From positions 130,892,422 through 130,956,421 of the forward strand of contig CM035806.1 in NCBI GenBank assembly GCA_020466095.1: a DNA stretch of 64,000 bases, written 5' to 3'. The notes under the pieces are model-generated. The model saw nothing but the letters and a program-made list of their open reading frames with translations, searched no databases and was not told where the DNA came from. Each line of letters opens with the position of its first letter. Position 1 is the stretch's first letter. This document shows positions 12,888 to 23,737 of this stretch, piece by piece. Source of the DNA: Chlorops oryzae. Lineage: Eukaryota > Arthropoda > Insecta > Diptera > Chloropidae. A program made the position numbers and the translations under genes.

Positions 12888-14845
12888 TAAGAATGTATGT
12901 GTGAATGATCGCTTGGCTTAGTGTCAAACAAAAAGATTCAAAAACTAATAAGTACATATGTATGTATGAAAATATAGAATCGGTCAGCAACCAATTTTTT
13001 TTTTTTTTTATTCGAAAATACATTAAATACCTACATACATATTAGTGTTAAGCTTCAACAAGGCTTTGAATTTCCTTGCAATCATTTCTATTTCAATTTC
13101 ATAAGTCAAATCAAGGCACTGAGCAGTTCATTGTAGACAAAAGGCCAAGAACTCATCCACACCTAGACAGACATGGTAACTTCTCTTTGTTGTTCGGCTT
13201 TTCTATTTTTTCTCGTTCTTTTTTACTGGTCATCGTCAATCGTCATCGTTATTACCTTTGCTAGACGAGACTGGTACTACCACTTGCGACTATCCAAGAA
13301 TCCATCGACCAAGCGTACGTTTTTGGGGCTCTCCTGTCTCCTTTTTAGCCTTCATATATAATATGTATAGTTCGCATACTTGCTACCGTCCACCTTCTTC
13401 CGTTTGCCGTCTGCCGTCCTTGAAATGACATACGAAACACGAATGTCTTATAAAGCAGTCGATACCATGGGAGGCACGAAGTCCAACGATTCAACTGATC
13501 GAATAACGAAGATGACGATTGCGATGACGATTGCGTGTGTGCAATTGTTATTGTTACGACTAAGATGCTGCCATTTAACCATTTAACCATTAAGCTATAT
13601 AGCCGATTTGCTGGTGAAGTTGTTACTGCTACGCATGACCGGATGGATGGCTAAAGAAGAATGGTGAGAAGTGGACGTCGTCTCCGTCTTCGCTTTTGAC
13701 GTCATGTTTTTTCTAGTGTGAGCAGCTCGTATACGACCAGACATCGGGTCCAGCATTGCCGTATGAAAATAAGTTGCCTAAGCGACAATATTGGGATGGA
13801 TAGACACAGTTGTAATCAACGTCGCGAATCTCTGCCTAGCTGCCACTTACCAATAGGCACAGACGGCGCTCTACAATGTGTTGTATCTATCACGGTGGTT
13901 ACCGCTGCCGCTGTCCGCCATCCGCCATCCGTCGTTCGTCGTCTAGTGTGGTAGGGACAGATTGGAATCTCCAATGATCCTGACTTCATTTTCTTCTCAT
14001 TACGTTGCTTGGCCTGGCTGTGTCGACGTTAGACAAATCGTAGACAGCATGTCGTCAGTGAGATTACCGGTACCGACGCCGCGGCGTATCGATGTAAACA
14101 CAACACGCGGCCGATGAAGAAATGCTTAAGGAATTTTAATAAACGTGGCTGTGGGTGACTCACACGTGATATTTCTAGAGATCACATCCAGGGCGAATTG
14201 AAGCCGTGTGAAGCATGGGTGAAAATAATCTATTTAAGACGTTATTTGATTCGTTCTTCGACTTTTGGTTATTCGTATTTGCTCCTTTTTGTGAGCACTT
14301 TGCATCGTTGGTCTACTGCTCAGGCTCGAGACGACCCACCGATCGATCCGTCGCGACGGTTGGTCGGTGGGTCGATTGAACGACACATCGATCCATCGAC
14401 TATGAAGAGCGGACACAATACACATGTTCTCACTAGCGCTCCATAACGAGCATACAGAAGGCTTGCAAACCTTACAATTATTGAATTATTTAAAGCCATG
14501 GTAAGCACCGTCATCATCCTTCATTTAAAGACGAACAGAAGACGAACAGGGGTATTCAGCAGCAGCATCAATTGTCGAAGTTCGGAGATTCATATTGGCG
14601 CATAGCATAGCAAAGTAGAGCGAAGAGTAGAGGAGCGACGATCGAAAGAAAAACAGAAAAAAAAAAAACCAAAAGAATAACGTGAAGCGCGAAAGGCGAT
14701 GAGGTTATGTTCCTTGCGGGCTCCTTGCCTGAGTGAGGCATTGTGGCATTGCACTTCTGGCTTTATTGCGCAGCATGTTTGCGCATATTTATTAGTTTTT
14801 GTCTTCACTGTTGGTCTGACGATGGTCAGCGTCTGGTATGGCCCG

Positions 14846-14880
14846 AGCCGGCTCGGCTGGGCTCGGCTCGGCTCGGCCTG
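14846..14880. repeat. GCTCG/GGCTC array
   Basis: About six units of GCTCG(G) with one interruption. It is the counterpart of the GAGCC array at 1611-1680, suggesting a recurrent local pentamer. Confidence 0.7.
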
Positions 14881-15129
14881 GTCTTGTCCTGTCCTGTCTT
14901 TGGGCAAAGTTTAAAAATTGTTTTCGGCACCGACTTTGGCTTCGGCTACGACTTAGACTTGGACATCGATTTCACCTTTTTTCAGTTTTGGGCTTGATGC
15001 GGCCGCTAGTTGCCGATTCCGTGTATGCTATTCGAATCAGCAGCATGGTCCGAGCGCAACTCAACTTCTAAACGAAGGTGGCAACATACCCATCATCCTC
15101 ATCATTGTTATCATCGCGTTCATGGTGTT

Positions 15130-15170
15130 TGTGTTGCTGTTGTTGTTGTTACTGCTGCTGCTGCTGCTGC

Positions 15171-15203
<33 letters not shown>

Positions 15204-15212
15204 AGCTGTTGT
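15130..15212. repeat. (GTT)n/(GCT)n triplet tract
   Basis: TGT/TTG units change to about 20 CTG/GCT units with one CCG interruption, then back to GTT. It gives long homopolymeric frames in all registers and is not evidence of a protein. Confidence 0.9.
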
Positions 15213-16502
15213 TGTCATCATTGTTATTTGTGGCAAGCATGCCGTACACAAGCGCTTGCAGCACATGAAGCGTTCACAGCTTCCACATGTCCGACATTCC
15301 TTTGGGGCAACTACGAGTATGCTTGGTCGTGTTGGTTCTGTTGTTATGCCTTAAATATTCGACTCGAGCAGAGATCGTGGCCGGAAGGGGGACAAAGAGA
15401 CGTCAAGAAATAGGTAGCGAGCAAAGGGGGCAGTACATCATCAACCGGAAGGTGAATTTTGCAGTGAATTAACTTGTTTTGGAATAAATGGCGGCTATTT
15501 TGTGAGTTCATAAAGGATAAATTGCCAAGTTTGGGAATTGGAGTTGCGGACATATTGCATCGCACAGTGGTACGAGCCGCATAAAATACCGTGAAAAAAA
15601 AATTTTTTTTTTTTTTAAATTTATTTATTAATTCCAATGAAACAATTGCCCACAGTGGTTTTTGTTCAACATAGATTTTTGTTTTTTACTGACTAATTTA
15701 CACATAAAACCAAAGAGGCTGTTTCAAGAAACCATAAATCTCGTAAGAAATTTTTTTGAATTGAAATAGTAATCGATCGACTTTCGTTTGTGGCAAGTCA
15801 ATTCTCTTAAATCTCCCAGCGTTTTATGCGCAATTGTCACACTGTTTGTACCGGAGAGCTTTGTGGTTTTTTTTTTTGTTTTGTTTTGTTCGGAGCTTTA
15901 AAAGTTGACATCTACCTACCGGTATGAGTCGACAAATAAAGCCAATGCTAATCTGCGGAAAGGGGAGATTGGACAGGCAATTGACTGTTTTGCCGTATCG
16001 CTTTGATTTCCAGTATCGCTGAGATGTCAATGCTGCTCGGCCGAATTAGATCGGATCTGGATTGGATCGGATGGGTTTGAACTGGATCCACCTGATGAAT
16101 CGGATCACATTGTTTTCGATTGGATTTGATCAGATTTGATCGGAGTAGATGGTCTTTAACTAGATTAACTTGATCGATTTATAATGAAGCTGACAAGGCC
16201 GTTATGACGTCATGTGGCATTGCGTAACTAAGTATTTGAACGTGTTTTGTTTTCTTTTTAATGAACACAATTGTTTTGGTAACTGCATAATCGATCACTT
16301 GCCATCGTGTCTCAACAATCAAGAATGGACCGAATCGTTTGAATTGCTCGTAAGATTGTTTGTGTATTGTTGCCCCACTTGCAGAAATGCAGGAATGCAG
16401 ATGTATACGATGATGAAGGCGATGATGCTCCCACCGATGCCGCTTGAAACTGAACCAATTAAAAACGTTTATGATAAGTGAGCACGTTGCCTGTTGGCCC
16501 GC

Positions 16503-16545
16503 CGGCCTGCCTGCCTGCCTGCCTGCCTGACTGACTAACTGACCG
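16503..16545. repeat. (CCTG)n then (ACTG)n microsatellite
   Basis: Six CCTG-type units followed by degenerate GACTGACTAACTGACC. Confidence 0.9.
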
Positions 16546-17029
16546 GCAACCTTAATGCCAGCCAGCACTCTTACGAGTCCAGGCCCCCAGGCCTTAATTT
16601 TGGCGTTGACTTTATTGATCTCAGAAACTTAGGATTTGTTGTTGTTTATTTTTTTTCGTGGTTCGTATTGTTGTTGTTTTCGACTTGGTGGCATTGTACT
16701 GTGTTGGTGGTGGAGTAAGTTGCATGCCCGCATTTTTGTTTAAATTGCAACGCTCTCTTATACCTGCGCGCATACCAGCACGTTGCAATTCCACAATTCT
16801 CTTGCGTTTTTTTTTTTTTTTACAACGGCTAGAAGGCACCATCCACTATCACCGACATTGCCTTCGTCATCGTCATCGTCGTTAGCATCCTCATCGGCAT
16901 CAGCATCGGAATCGGCAACGTTATTATCATCATCGTTGCGATCACCGTAACCACCTTAGCCAAAAGGCATGTCAACCCATGCACGGTAGAATGTTGTCAT
17001 TAGTCTGGCAACCTTAGACTCGCGGCTCC

Positions 17030-17345
17030 CGACTCGCGACTCCCGATACGTCGCACAGTGTCGCGACTCCATACATTTCTTGGCCAAAAATAGAAGGCGT
17101 GGTCGTAGAGCAATGAAATTTGGTTGGAGTATTACTATAGCCTAAATTAAGAAATTTTGAGAAAATCATAGAATTTCGCCAACTGCCACGCCCACCTCCC
17201 ATATAAAGTGATTTTCTAATTTCCACAGTTTTAAAGTTAGAAAGCTTAAACTTAGTACACAGATTATGTACAGGAAAAAAATGTAGACCCCAAAATATTT
17301 TTTTGGTGCCACGCCCCCTTCAGAAACTACGCCCCTTCAAAGTGC
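17030..17345. repeat. Dispersed repeat with CCACGCCCAC blocks
   Basis: The segment starting near CACAGTGTCGCGACTCC recurs in diverged form at about 59110-59190, where a retrotransposon fragment abuts it. Internal CCACGCCCAC and CCACGCCCCC words also occur in the DINE-1-like elements, so this may be a degraded relative. No ends or target duplication were found. Confidence 0.45.
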
Positions 17346-17752
17346 GCACTTTTATGGTGCACTTGTTTATATAGAATTTTTTTTAGCTAATTAAAAAATA
17401 AAGAAACTTTTTATGGATTTCAACACTTAAAATATATTTTTATCACAATTCAAAAAAATTTTAGGTCTACACGACGACTTACGATAATTGCAATGCAGTG
17501 AAAATGCATGAAAATTCAACAAAACAATTGTACCGCTTTCGCCCGTACGCTCATTCAATAATCACTGCTGTTCCAAAATTATTAAATGTTTGAGTGTTAA
17601 TTCTTCTTGAAATTTGGCATGGACATTTCTTTTGATGAGATTAAGAAATTTTCAAAATTCCCCTTTAACCCTCTACCCACTCCACAGAATTTTTTTTTTT
17701 TCGAATCATGCTACTTTTAATCGTAGAATTATTTAATATGTGTGTTTTGTAT

Positions 17753-18617
17753 TTAATACATAAAACGAATAAAATAAAATAAAATAAAATAAAATGAAAA
17801 ATTGTACAAAATTATTTTTGTTAAATGTCGTCGGAATCGGAGGCACAACAGTCTGATGTCCAATATGTCAATTGAGTCCAATATGCTTTGAGCTGTTCTC
17901 GCTAATAATGCTTGTAAGGGTACCTCTGCAGACACCTCGGACAAAATAATTGGTTTTGGTAGCAAACGCTCCATTTCATTGTGCAATGAATAGTAGCTTG
18001 GAAGGCAATCTTTGTTCACGGAATTCATTACGAATCGTAAAATATTATATTTACGGACAGAAAGTTGAAGGTCAAAGTATAAGGCCAACGATCGTGCAAC
18101 TGACAAGCGATTTACCATATGTTCTTGCCTATTGATTTTTTCAGCCGCAGCCAGAATTTCCCCTGAAGAAGAAACTTTTATTAAGTCTCCTACTTTTCTA
18201 CGTTTCGATCTTTCAGCAGAGTCTTCATACGATTTTCGTGGCCTTCCTTTGCTAGTACTCGGATGTACTCTTTTGGATGTAGCCAAAAACAATTTCATTA
18301 AGATCAAACAAAAACAAAGTTGCACAAAGCTCACCTCGTCATCATATGTCTGTAACTTGTCACTTTGTTGTTGTTGTTGTTGTTGATTCATCTGATTATT
18401 AGATGTCTATAATTGAAATTAAAATAAACTATGTTTATTTTAAATCTAATATTAAAAACTCATGTACTTACTGCCTCACTTATTTTAAAATCGATGGAGG
18501 AATTTAACCAATTCGCATTGGTTTCTTCGAATGCAGTTTTCCTCCTACCGCTTTGATGCCACTTTTTTTGAATTTTGGATCCAAACCAGCTTAATTTTGT
18601 TTTCAAATCTTCTTCAT
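17753..18617 (-). pseudogene. Spliced N-terminal fragment of a transposase-like protein
   Basis: Two minus-strand coding blocks fit together. Block 1 (18472-18617) follows an acceptor TGCTGATTTAG, encodes 48 residues including LSWFGSKIQKKWHQSGRRK and NANWLNSSIDF, and ends at donor GCA|GTAAGT. A 65-bp intron (18407-18471) ends in TTCAATTATAG. Block 2 (17753-18406) continues in the same frame with a CAA-encoded glutamine run, then KGRPRKSYEDSAERSKRRK, then a helical segment with PSYYSLHNEMERLLPK and EVPLQALLARTAQSIL. From memory, this order resembles the N-terminal third of an uncharacterised transposase-like family in insects and cnidarians; I could not search it. No catalytic region follows: the frame runs into an ATTTT-rich tail and stops. 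A GTGAGC site at 18329-18334 looks like a donor, but no nearby acceptor keeps the frame. It could be a domesticated short gene; a truncated relic is more likely. Confidence 0.5.
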
Positions 18618-20241
18618 CTAAATCAGCAAAATAAGTTTATTTAACAAAACTTATCATATCGTTTTGTTTTGCTCCCCATTTTCTGTCTTTAGAAGAGAGC
18701 CACACACTATAGAGTTCCTTTCTAGCAACGGAGATCACTATAATAAAATCGACATAACAAAAAAACCCGCAGGAAAAAGCAAATCATATTACATACTTAT
18801 GTTTATATCACTTTGAGGTATATAAAACAAAAAAACACTTTGCGGTTTGAGGGGTCGTTTTTTTTATTTTTAATTTTAAAAATTTATTTGCTTTTTATCG
18901 CTTCTTTTTATAAATTCCTTATTTTGATGTAACGGAAAATAACATATGTTACAAATATAAACAATAAATTAAATGTCACTTAAAGCATAAAGCTTATGTT
19001 ATAATTTGGCATATAAATAATTAAGGTGAGACTACTTTCAACAAAATTATAGCACTCCAAATATTAGCTATTTTTAAAAGTTTCGCTAACAGAATCGAAC
19101 AAATTTCGCTTAGTGTAACTTTAAAAGCGTGCTGCGCTTAAACGGCTTAACATATTAAGAAAATTTTTGTTGATTACTCTTAGTATTATATAAATATTGA
19201 CTACTCATAACAGTAAAAATTTTTAAGCATTTCCAATCTTCATTTTTGGCATTTTTGGCCGCGCTCGCGACACTGTGCGTCGCTTGCTGCTTAACAGGAT
19301 TCTTCGTGGTGCTGCTGCTGCTGCTCGATGCCTGGACTGATTGCATATCCAGTTAACAATTGCCATAGCTCTGGTCAAAGAGAGCTCTGTTTGCCCTGTT
19401 AGACCACGTATGGCCGCACACCGCGATCCTCATTGGAATTCATTAAAAATGCACTTGCGCATGTGTGCAAAAAACAAAAACAACAAGAAAAAAGAAAAAG
19501 GGAAAAAGAAAAACCAAAACAAAAGCACTAAAATCAAAATACAAGAGAAAAAAGGGTAAAAGCCCATTGTAGGTACACGCCGGCTGAGGGCATTCGAAAA
19601 ATTCACGAAATTAGTTCACAAATCTCGATGAATGCGCACACATACTCGGCTGGAATACTCGAATGCCGCCTCTTTAATTTAGTCATCAGGTGATTTTTTG
19701 AATTCGCTGTGGAATGTTGCATCAGCAGCAGCAGCAGCAGCAGTCGAACCAAAATCAGCAGCAATGGCAGTTATCCAACAAAACAAGGTAATAGTTGCCA
19801 ATTATGATGACGATGTTGTCGGCGACGTTGATAAGGAAAGGCGGAAAGATGGGTTAATGAGTTCATTGAATGTTTTTTTCTTATCGACATATTTAAAAGA
19901 AAAAAAATAAATAAATAAAATAAGTCCAAACATCTCCTCTACACGGATTCGAAAGGTTTTAATCACAATGGAGAAATTAACGCACGTCGCGACATTAGCT
20001 CCTCCCCGACTCTTCTAACGGACCCAGAAGACGGTAAAGGGATCATAATAGCAAAGATTTTCTTTTAAATCAAGATTACTTTCGAAGACTCTCACTGCTT
20101 TCTTCGAGAAACTCGGACTTTCTTTAGAAAGACTCGAGTTTACTATTGGGAAATTTCATGAATACGGGCCCACCCGTGACACTCGCCTTTTGGTTTTAGC
20201 TCACAGTTTTATAAAAAAAAAAAAATCGACGTGATTCAAGG
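18618..20241. other. Non-coding stretch
   Basis: AT-rich. CAG units near 19722-19742 give a short alanine run in one frame. No further exons of the upstream fragment could be identified, and the exon that should precede the phase-1 acceptor at 18618 was not found. Confidence 0.5.
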
Positions 20242-20887
20242 ATTTAAAACAGGGACCATAACTGTTATAAGTTATATTTTAAAAATTACAATTTAAGTGT
20301 TATTTTAAGAGTTTTATTATTTTAATCAGGAAATAAAAATTCTTTTTTGAGTTTTATTTCTTACTCAGAAGATAAAAATTTATCTTAGATTTTTATTTAT
20401 TACTCGAAAAATAAAAATTAGTTTTTGAATTGTTCTTTTTTTACTCAGCAAAATAAAACTCTTGCATAAGTATATTACCACCTTCTTCAAGATAACGCCT
20501 GAAATAGGATCAAGTGGTGAAGAGTCGGATGTATGAATACGAGGAAATGAAAAGTGCCAGTATGCGAATTCGGCAACACAGATTCAAATCCAAAAAATAT
20601 TTGCATAATGACTTGTGTTTGCATAATGTTGTGAGTAAAGGTGACTGATACACTGATATCAAACTCCTGCAGTAATGTAAGAGGTTCAATTTGCCAAACA
20701 GGAGTATCTGAGAGTTACTCGAAATATGACTAGTCAAAATGTACAGTGATTTTATGTATCTACGAGAGATCAAATCGGGGGGTTGAGTTTCAGGATTTCC
20801 TTTCGCTTTGTGCTTCGATTGCGAAGAAGAAAAAATTGTTATTGAATCTGCTTTAAGTTCGCATTCTGATCGTTGCGCCACCGAAAG

Positions 20888-21530
20888 GTAGTTAGCTGGA
20901 CGGTTAAGACTAGTAATCCGCGGATAGTATTTTGCAGATACCGCGAAATACCGGATATCGCAAGCTGCGAGGCGGATAGCTGGATATCCGGCATACCGAT
21001 AGTTGAATTTTCCGAAATTCAAAAGTAGCTTTATTCAGCATGCTTAGAATCAGACATCTGAATAAAAAACTCGAAATATTATGCATTCACTTTTCATTAC
21101 ACACTCAAATATGAATTATTATTTTTCAAATGAATTTCGACACGTTCAAAGTTTTCATTCAAGATGGAAAGAAAGTCAAATTGACACAAGCCGAAGTTAT
21201 TGCATCTCCGTCATTTACTTGTTATCGCTCAGTATCTAAGGATTTGTACAGTATTTTTTTGATCTTTTGAAATACATAAACACATAAAAGTCTCACATTA
21301 AAATCGTTTTGTTCTATTATTATTTATAAAGGCTTCCTTCAAGGAGATTTATATGAAACTGTGAAATTTTTTAATATCGTCTCCGCCGATTATAGTTAGT
21401 ATCCGGCATCCGCCGAATACGTTGCATTATGCCGATATCCGATAACGGATAGTACGGATATCCGCGGATCTCTAGTTAAGACTATCGCTCAGCGACCTTA
21501 TGGGTTGGGGTTCGATCCCTGGCTCGGGTG
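20888..21530 (+). repeat. tRNA-like SINE unit split by a hAT element
   Basis: Box A TAGCTGGACGG (20893-20903) and box B GGTTCGATCCC (21509-21519) lie on either side of the element at 20911-21474. Taking out that element and one copy of GTTAAGAC brings the boxes to normal tRNA spacing. The second tRNA-like unit at 21786 carries GGTTAAGACGCT at the same position, which gives a natural uninterrupted counterpart. Confidence 0.6.
20911..21474. mobile_element. hAT-type MITE with ATCCGCGGAT words
   Basis: The 564-bp element starts TAGTAATCCGCGGATA and ends TATCCGCGGATCTCTA. A perfect 8-bp duplication, GTTAAGAC, flanks it (20903-20910 and 21475-21482). Both ends are runs of CCGGATATC and CCGCGGAT-like words; the centre is plain AT-rich DNA. 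Confidence 0.8.
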
Positions 21531-21785
21531 AGAATAATTCTTTTTTTATTACCAAGTTTTTTTTATGTTTATATTTTAATTTATTTTATTTAATAGTTAA
21601 TTTTGAAATAAAAAAATGGTTTCGCTAAATTTTTAAGTATTTTATTTTTTCTATTATATCTTTTTTTTTTTAATATGTATTTTTCAATTAAAAAATTTTT
21701 GTAGTAAAAATTCTACTCGTGCGTTCCACAAAAACTTCAGCAACCAAAAACTCAAATGAGCGTTTTGATCAATACATTAAATTTG

Positions 21786-21856
21786 CTTGTTTAGCGTAAT
21801 GGTTAAGACGCTGACTTACCAACCCAGAGATCAGCGGTTCGAGGCTCGGTCAAGGC
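21786..21856 (+). repeat. tRNA-like SINE unit
   Basis: Box A TAGCGTAATGG (21792-21802) and box B-like GGTTCGAGGCT (21836-21846) are at tRNA spacing, followed by an A-rich tail. Box B is off consensus at its last positions, so it is probably inactive. Confidence 0.5.
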
Positions 21857-22451
21857 GAGAAAATTAAAAAAGTAGTGAAAAAGAAAAGATTTAAAAAAAA
21901 ACAAAAGAGAAAAAAAATACAAAACAAAGAGAAAATAATTTTTTTTTTTTCATAAAATGTGCAAAAAAACAAATTGACCAAAAATTGACCCAACTGTATA
22001 TACTCCAGGTCTAGTTCATATGAGCAAAAACTGTGACTAGTTATTTTCCAATGACAGCTCAACGTTAAAATAGACAGTTCAAAGCATTGGTTGGCAAATT
22101 AAGAGGGAGTAGTCCTGGTATTTTTGTGACTCGTTGGGGAGTAGTTGGAGAGTAGTTGGAATTACTGCAGGGTAGCTTCAATATTTTTAGTTGTGTGGGT
22201 TTTTTCATTACACGAACACTGTATGTGATATCGTGTATCAGTCACTTTAAACAAAAAACTTGAAAAATAATTTTTATTTTCTGAGTAAAAAATAAAACTA
22301 AAACTTGAGAAATAATTTTAATTTTTTGATCAAAAAATAAAACTTTAAGAATAACACTCAAATACTAATTTTTAAAATATAATTTATTTTATATTGATTT
22401 TAAAAATTCAAAATTCAAAAATAATTATTATTTTGGGTCCCTGATTTAAAA

Positions 22452-22814
22452 TCGTTTAACAATAGTCAAGCACTGAAATTACGCAATTTGTGCTCAGAAT
22501 GGATGTCGCGGGTGGCAAGGGTGGTATTGTTTGTCTTGGGACTTCATTTTACCTCTGGGTCTATTCTCTGACCCTTCCGTACCTTTCTTTTTTTTTTTTT
22601 TTGCTATTTTCTGAATGCACCAAGCAATCCCGAAGAGAAAATTTTTCGAGGAGCCGAACTTCCTTACCATAAGCTTCCGCCATCAAGTATACATTTGGCA
22701 CCTCAAAGACAAGCTGTTGGGCCCACCTTATAAGCCATCTGTAGAACTTTTTCTATTTTTCTTTCTATGGGGCTCTCTCCAGCTCTGTCAGAAGCGAAAA
22801 AATTCATATAAAAA
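22452..22814. other. Non-coding stretch
   Basis: Nothing recognisable; short frames only. Confidence 0.5.
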
Positions 22815-23737
22815 CAAGTAAGAAAGCTAAAGTCGGTCAAGCCCGACTTTGAAATACCCAGCGTCCCGAAATTATGAGCGCACTATGTTTTGCTTCTCCA
22901 TTTGTGGGCGTGGCAGTGGAAGGGCAAAAAAAATTATTTCCGTACATCTCTCATTCGCCTTGGTGAACCTGTGTTGCGAATTTGAAGCTTCTAAGCCTTT
23001 TACTTCGGAAGTTACGAAAAATCTTCATTTCTGGGCGTGGCAGTGGGCGGGCCACAAAAAATTTTTTCCTACACCTTTCATTTGCCTTGGTCAACCTATG
23101 TTGCAAATTTGAAGCGTCTACGCCTATTAATTAGGAAGTTACGAAAAATCGCCATTTGTGGGCGTGGCAGTGGGCGGGCCATATAAATTTTTTTCCTACA
23201 CCTTTCATTCGCCTTGGTCAACCTATGTTGCAAATTTGAAGCTTCTACGCCTTTTACTTCACAAGTTACGATAAGCCCTTATTTGTGGGCTTATTTGTGG
23301 GCGTGGCTCACGGAGGGCGGCGTCCATTTTTTCCCAGGATATTTCCCTTTTCGTAGTTTACCAGTACACCAAATATCAATGGAATGTGTTGAGTGGTTCG
23401 CAAGTTACGAGCATTTTACTGAAAACACATTATATTCATTTGTGGGCGTGGCAGTGGGCGGATGTCTCCCATTTTTACTTGGGATCATACTCAGATCCCG
23501 ATATACCTGTGTGCCAAATTTCGACTTGATTGGTCCAGCCGTTTCGGAGGAGATCCGACCACGGACGGACGGACAGACGGACGGACGGACGGACGGACGG
23601 ACAGACGGACATGTCTAAATCGATTCAGTTTTTGATCCTGATCATTTCTATATATATATGTCTATATCTCCGGAGCTTAGTTCTCCCTGTTACAAGATTC
23701 GCACAAAACTAATATACCCCGCTTACGCTGGGTATAA
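22815..23737 (+). mobile_element. DINE-1-like element, type H1
   Basis: The most complete H1 copy. It runs from CAAGTAAGAAAGCTAAAGTC and its hairpin, through four tandem-like blocks of about 120 bp each containing GTGGGCGTGGCAGTGGGCGG, to the GGAC microsatellite at 23563-23600, then ATGTCTAAATCGA, and ends ACGCTGGGTATA. The blocks translate into repeated peptides that are repeat artefacts. Insertion is into an A run (AAAA on both sides), as expected for Helentron-type insertion. Confidence 0.65.

Larger units (their letters stand above)
12888..17029. other. Non-coding stretch with triplet and hexamer repeats
   Basis: Holds CGGCT, CTG/TTG, CCTG and GATCGGAT-type arrays. Alanine-, cysteine- or serine-run translations near 15.1-15.2 kb come from the CTG tract. 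Frames near 13.3-14.9 kb have no recognisable domain. No gene is supported. Confidence 0.55.
20250..22443. mobile_element. 2.2 kb non-autonomous hAT-type element
   Basis: The element starts CAGGGACC and ends GGTCCCTG, flanked on both sides by ATTTAAAA (20242-20249 and 22444-22451), a perfect 8-bp target duplication. About 200 bp at each end form a diverged inverted repeat built from reiterated ATAAAAATT and GTTTTATTT-type units, which look like subterminal repeats. The interior holds two tRNA-like units (20888 and 21786) and a second hAT element (20911-21474). A 170-codon minus-strand frame inside has no recognisable domain. CA/TG ends with an 8-bp duplication are the hAT signature; the family is otherwise unidentified. 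Confidence 0.75.

Noticed and set aside
15010..15413. Frames with long Ala, Cys or Ser runs
   Set aside because: All three registers of one CTG/TTG tract are open; no flanking conserved sequence.
20510..21022. 170-codon minus-strand open frame
   Set aside because: It runs across a tRNA-like unit and the end of an inserted hAT element with its word array, and shows no domain. Chance frame.
22815..23330. Regularly spaced repeats resembling a CRISPR array
   Set aside because: The 120-bp blocks are diverged repeats of a eukaryotic interspersed element, not short identical repeats with unique spacers.
23214..23618. 134-codon frame ending in Asp/Gly/Arg/Thr repeats
   Set aside because: Lies wholly in a DINE-1-like element and its GGAC microsatellite.
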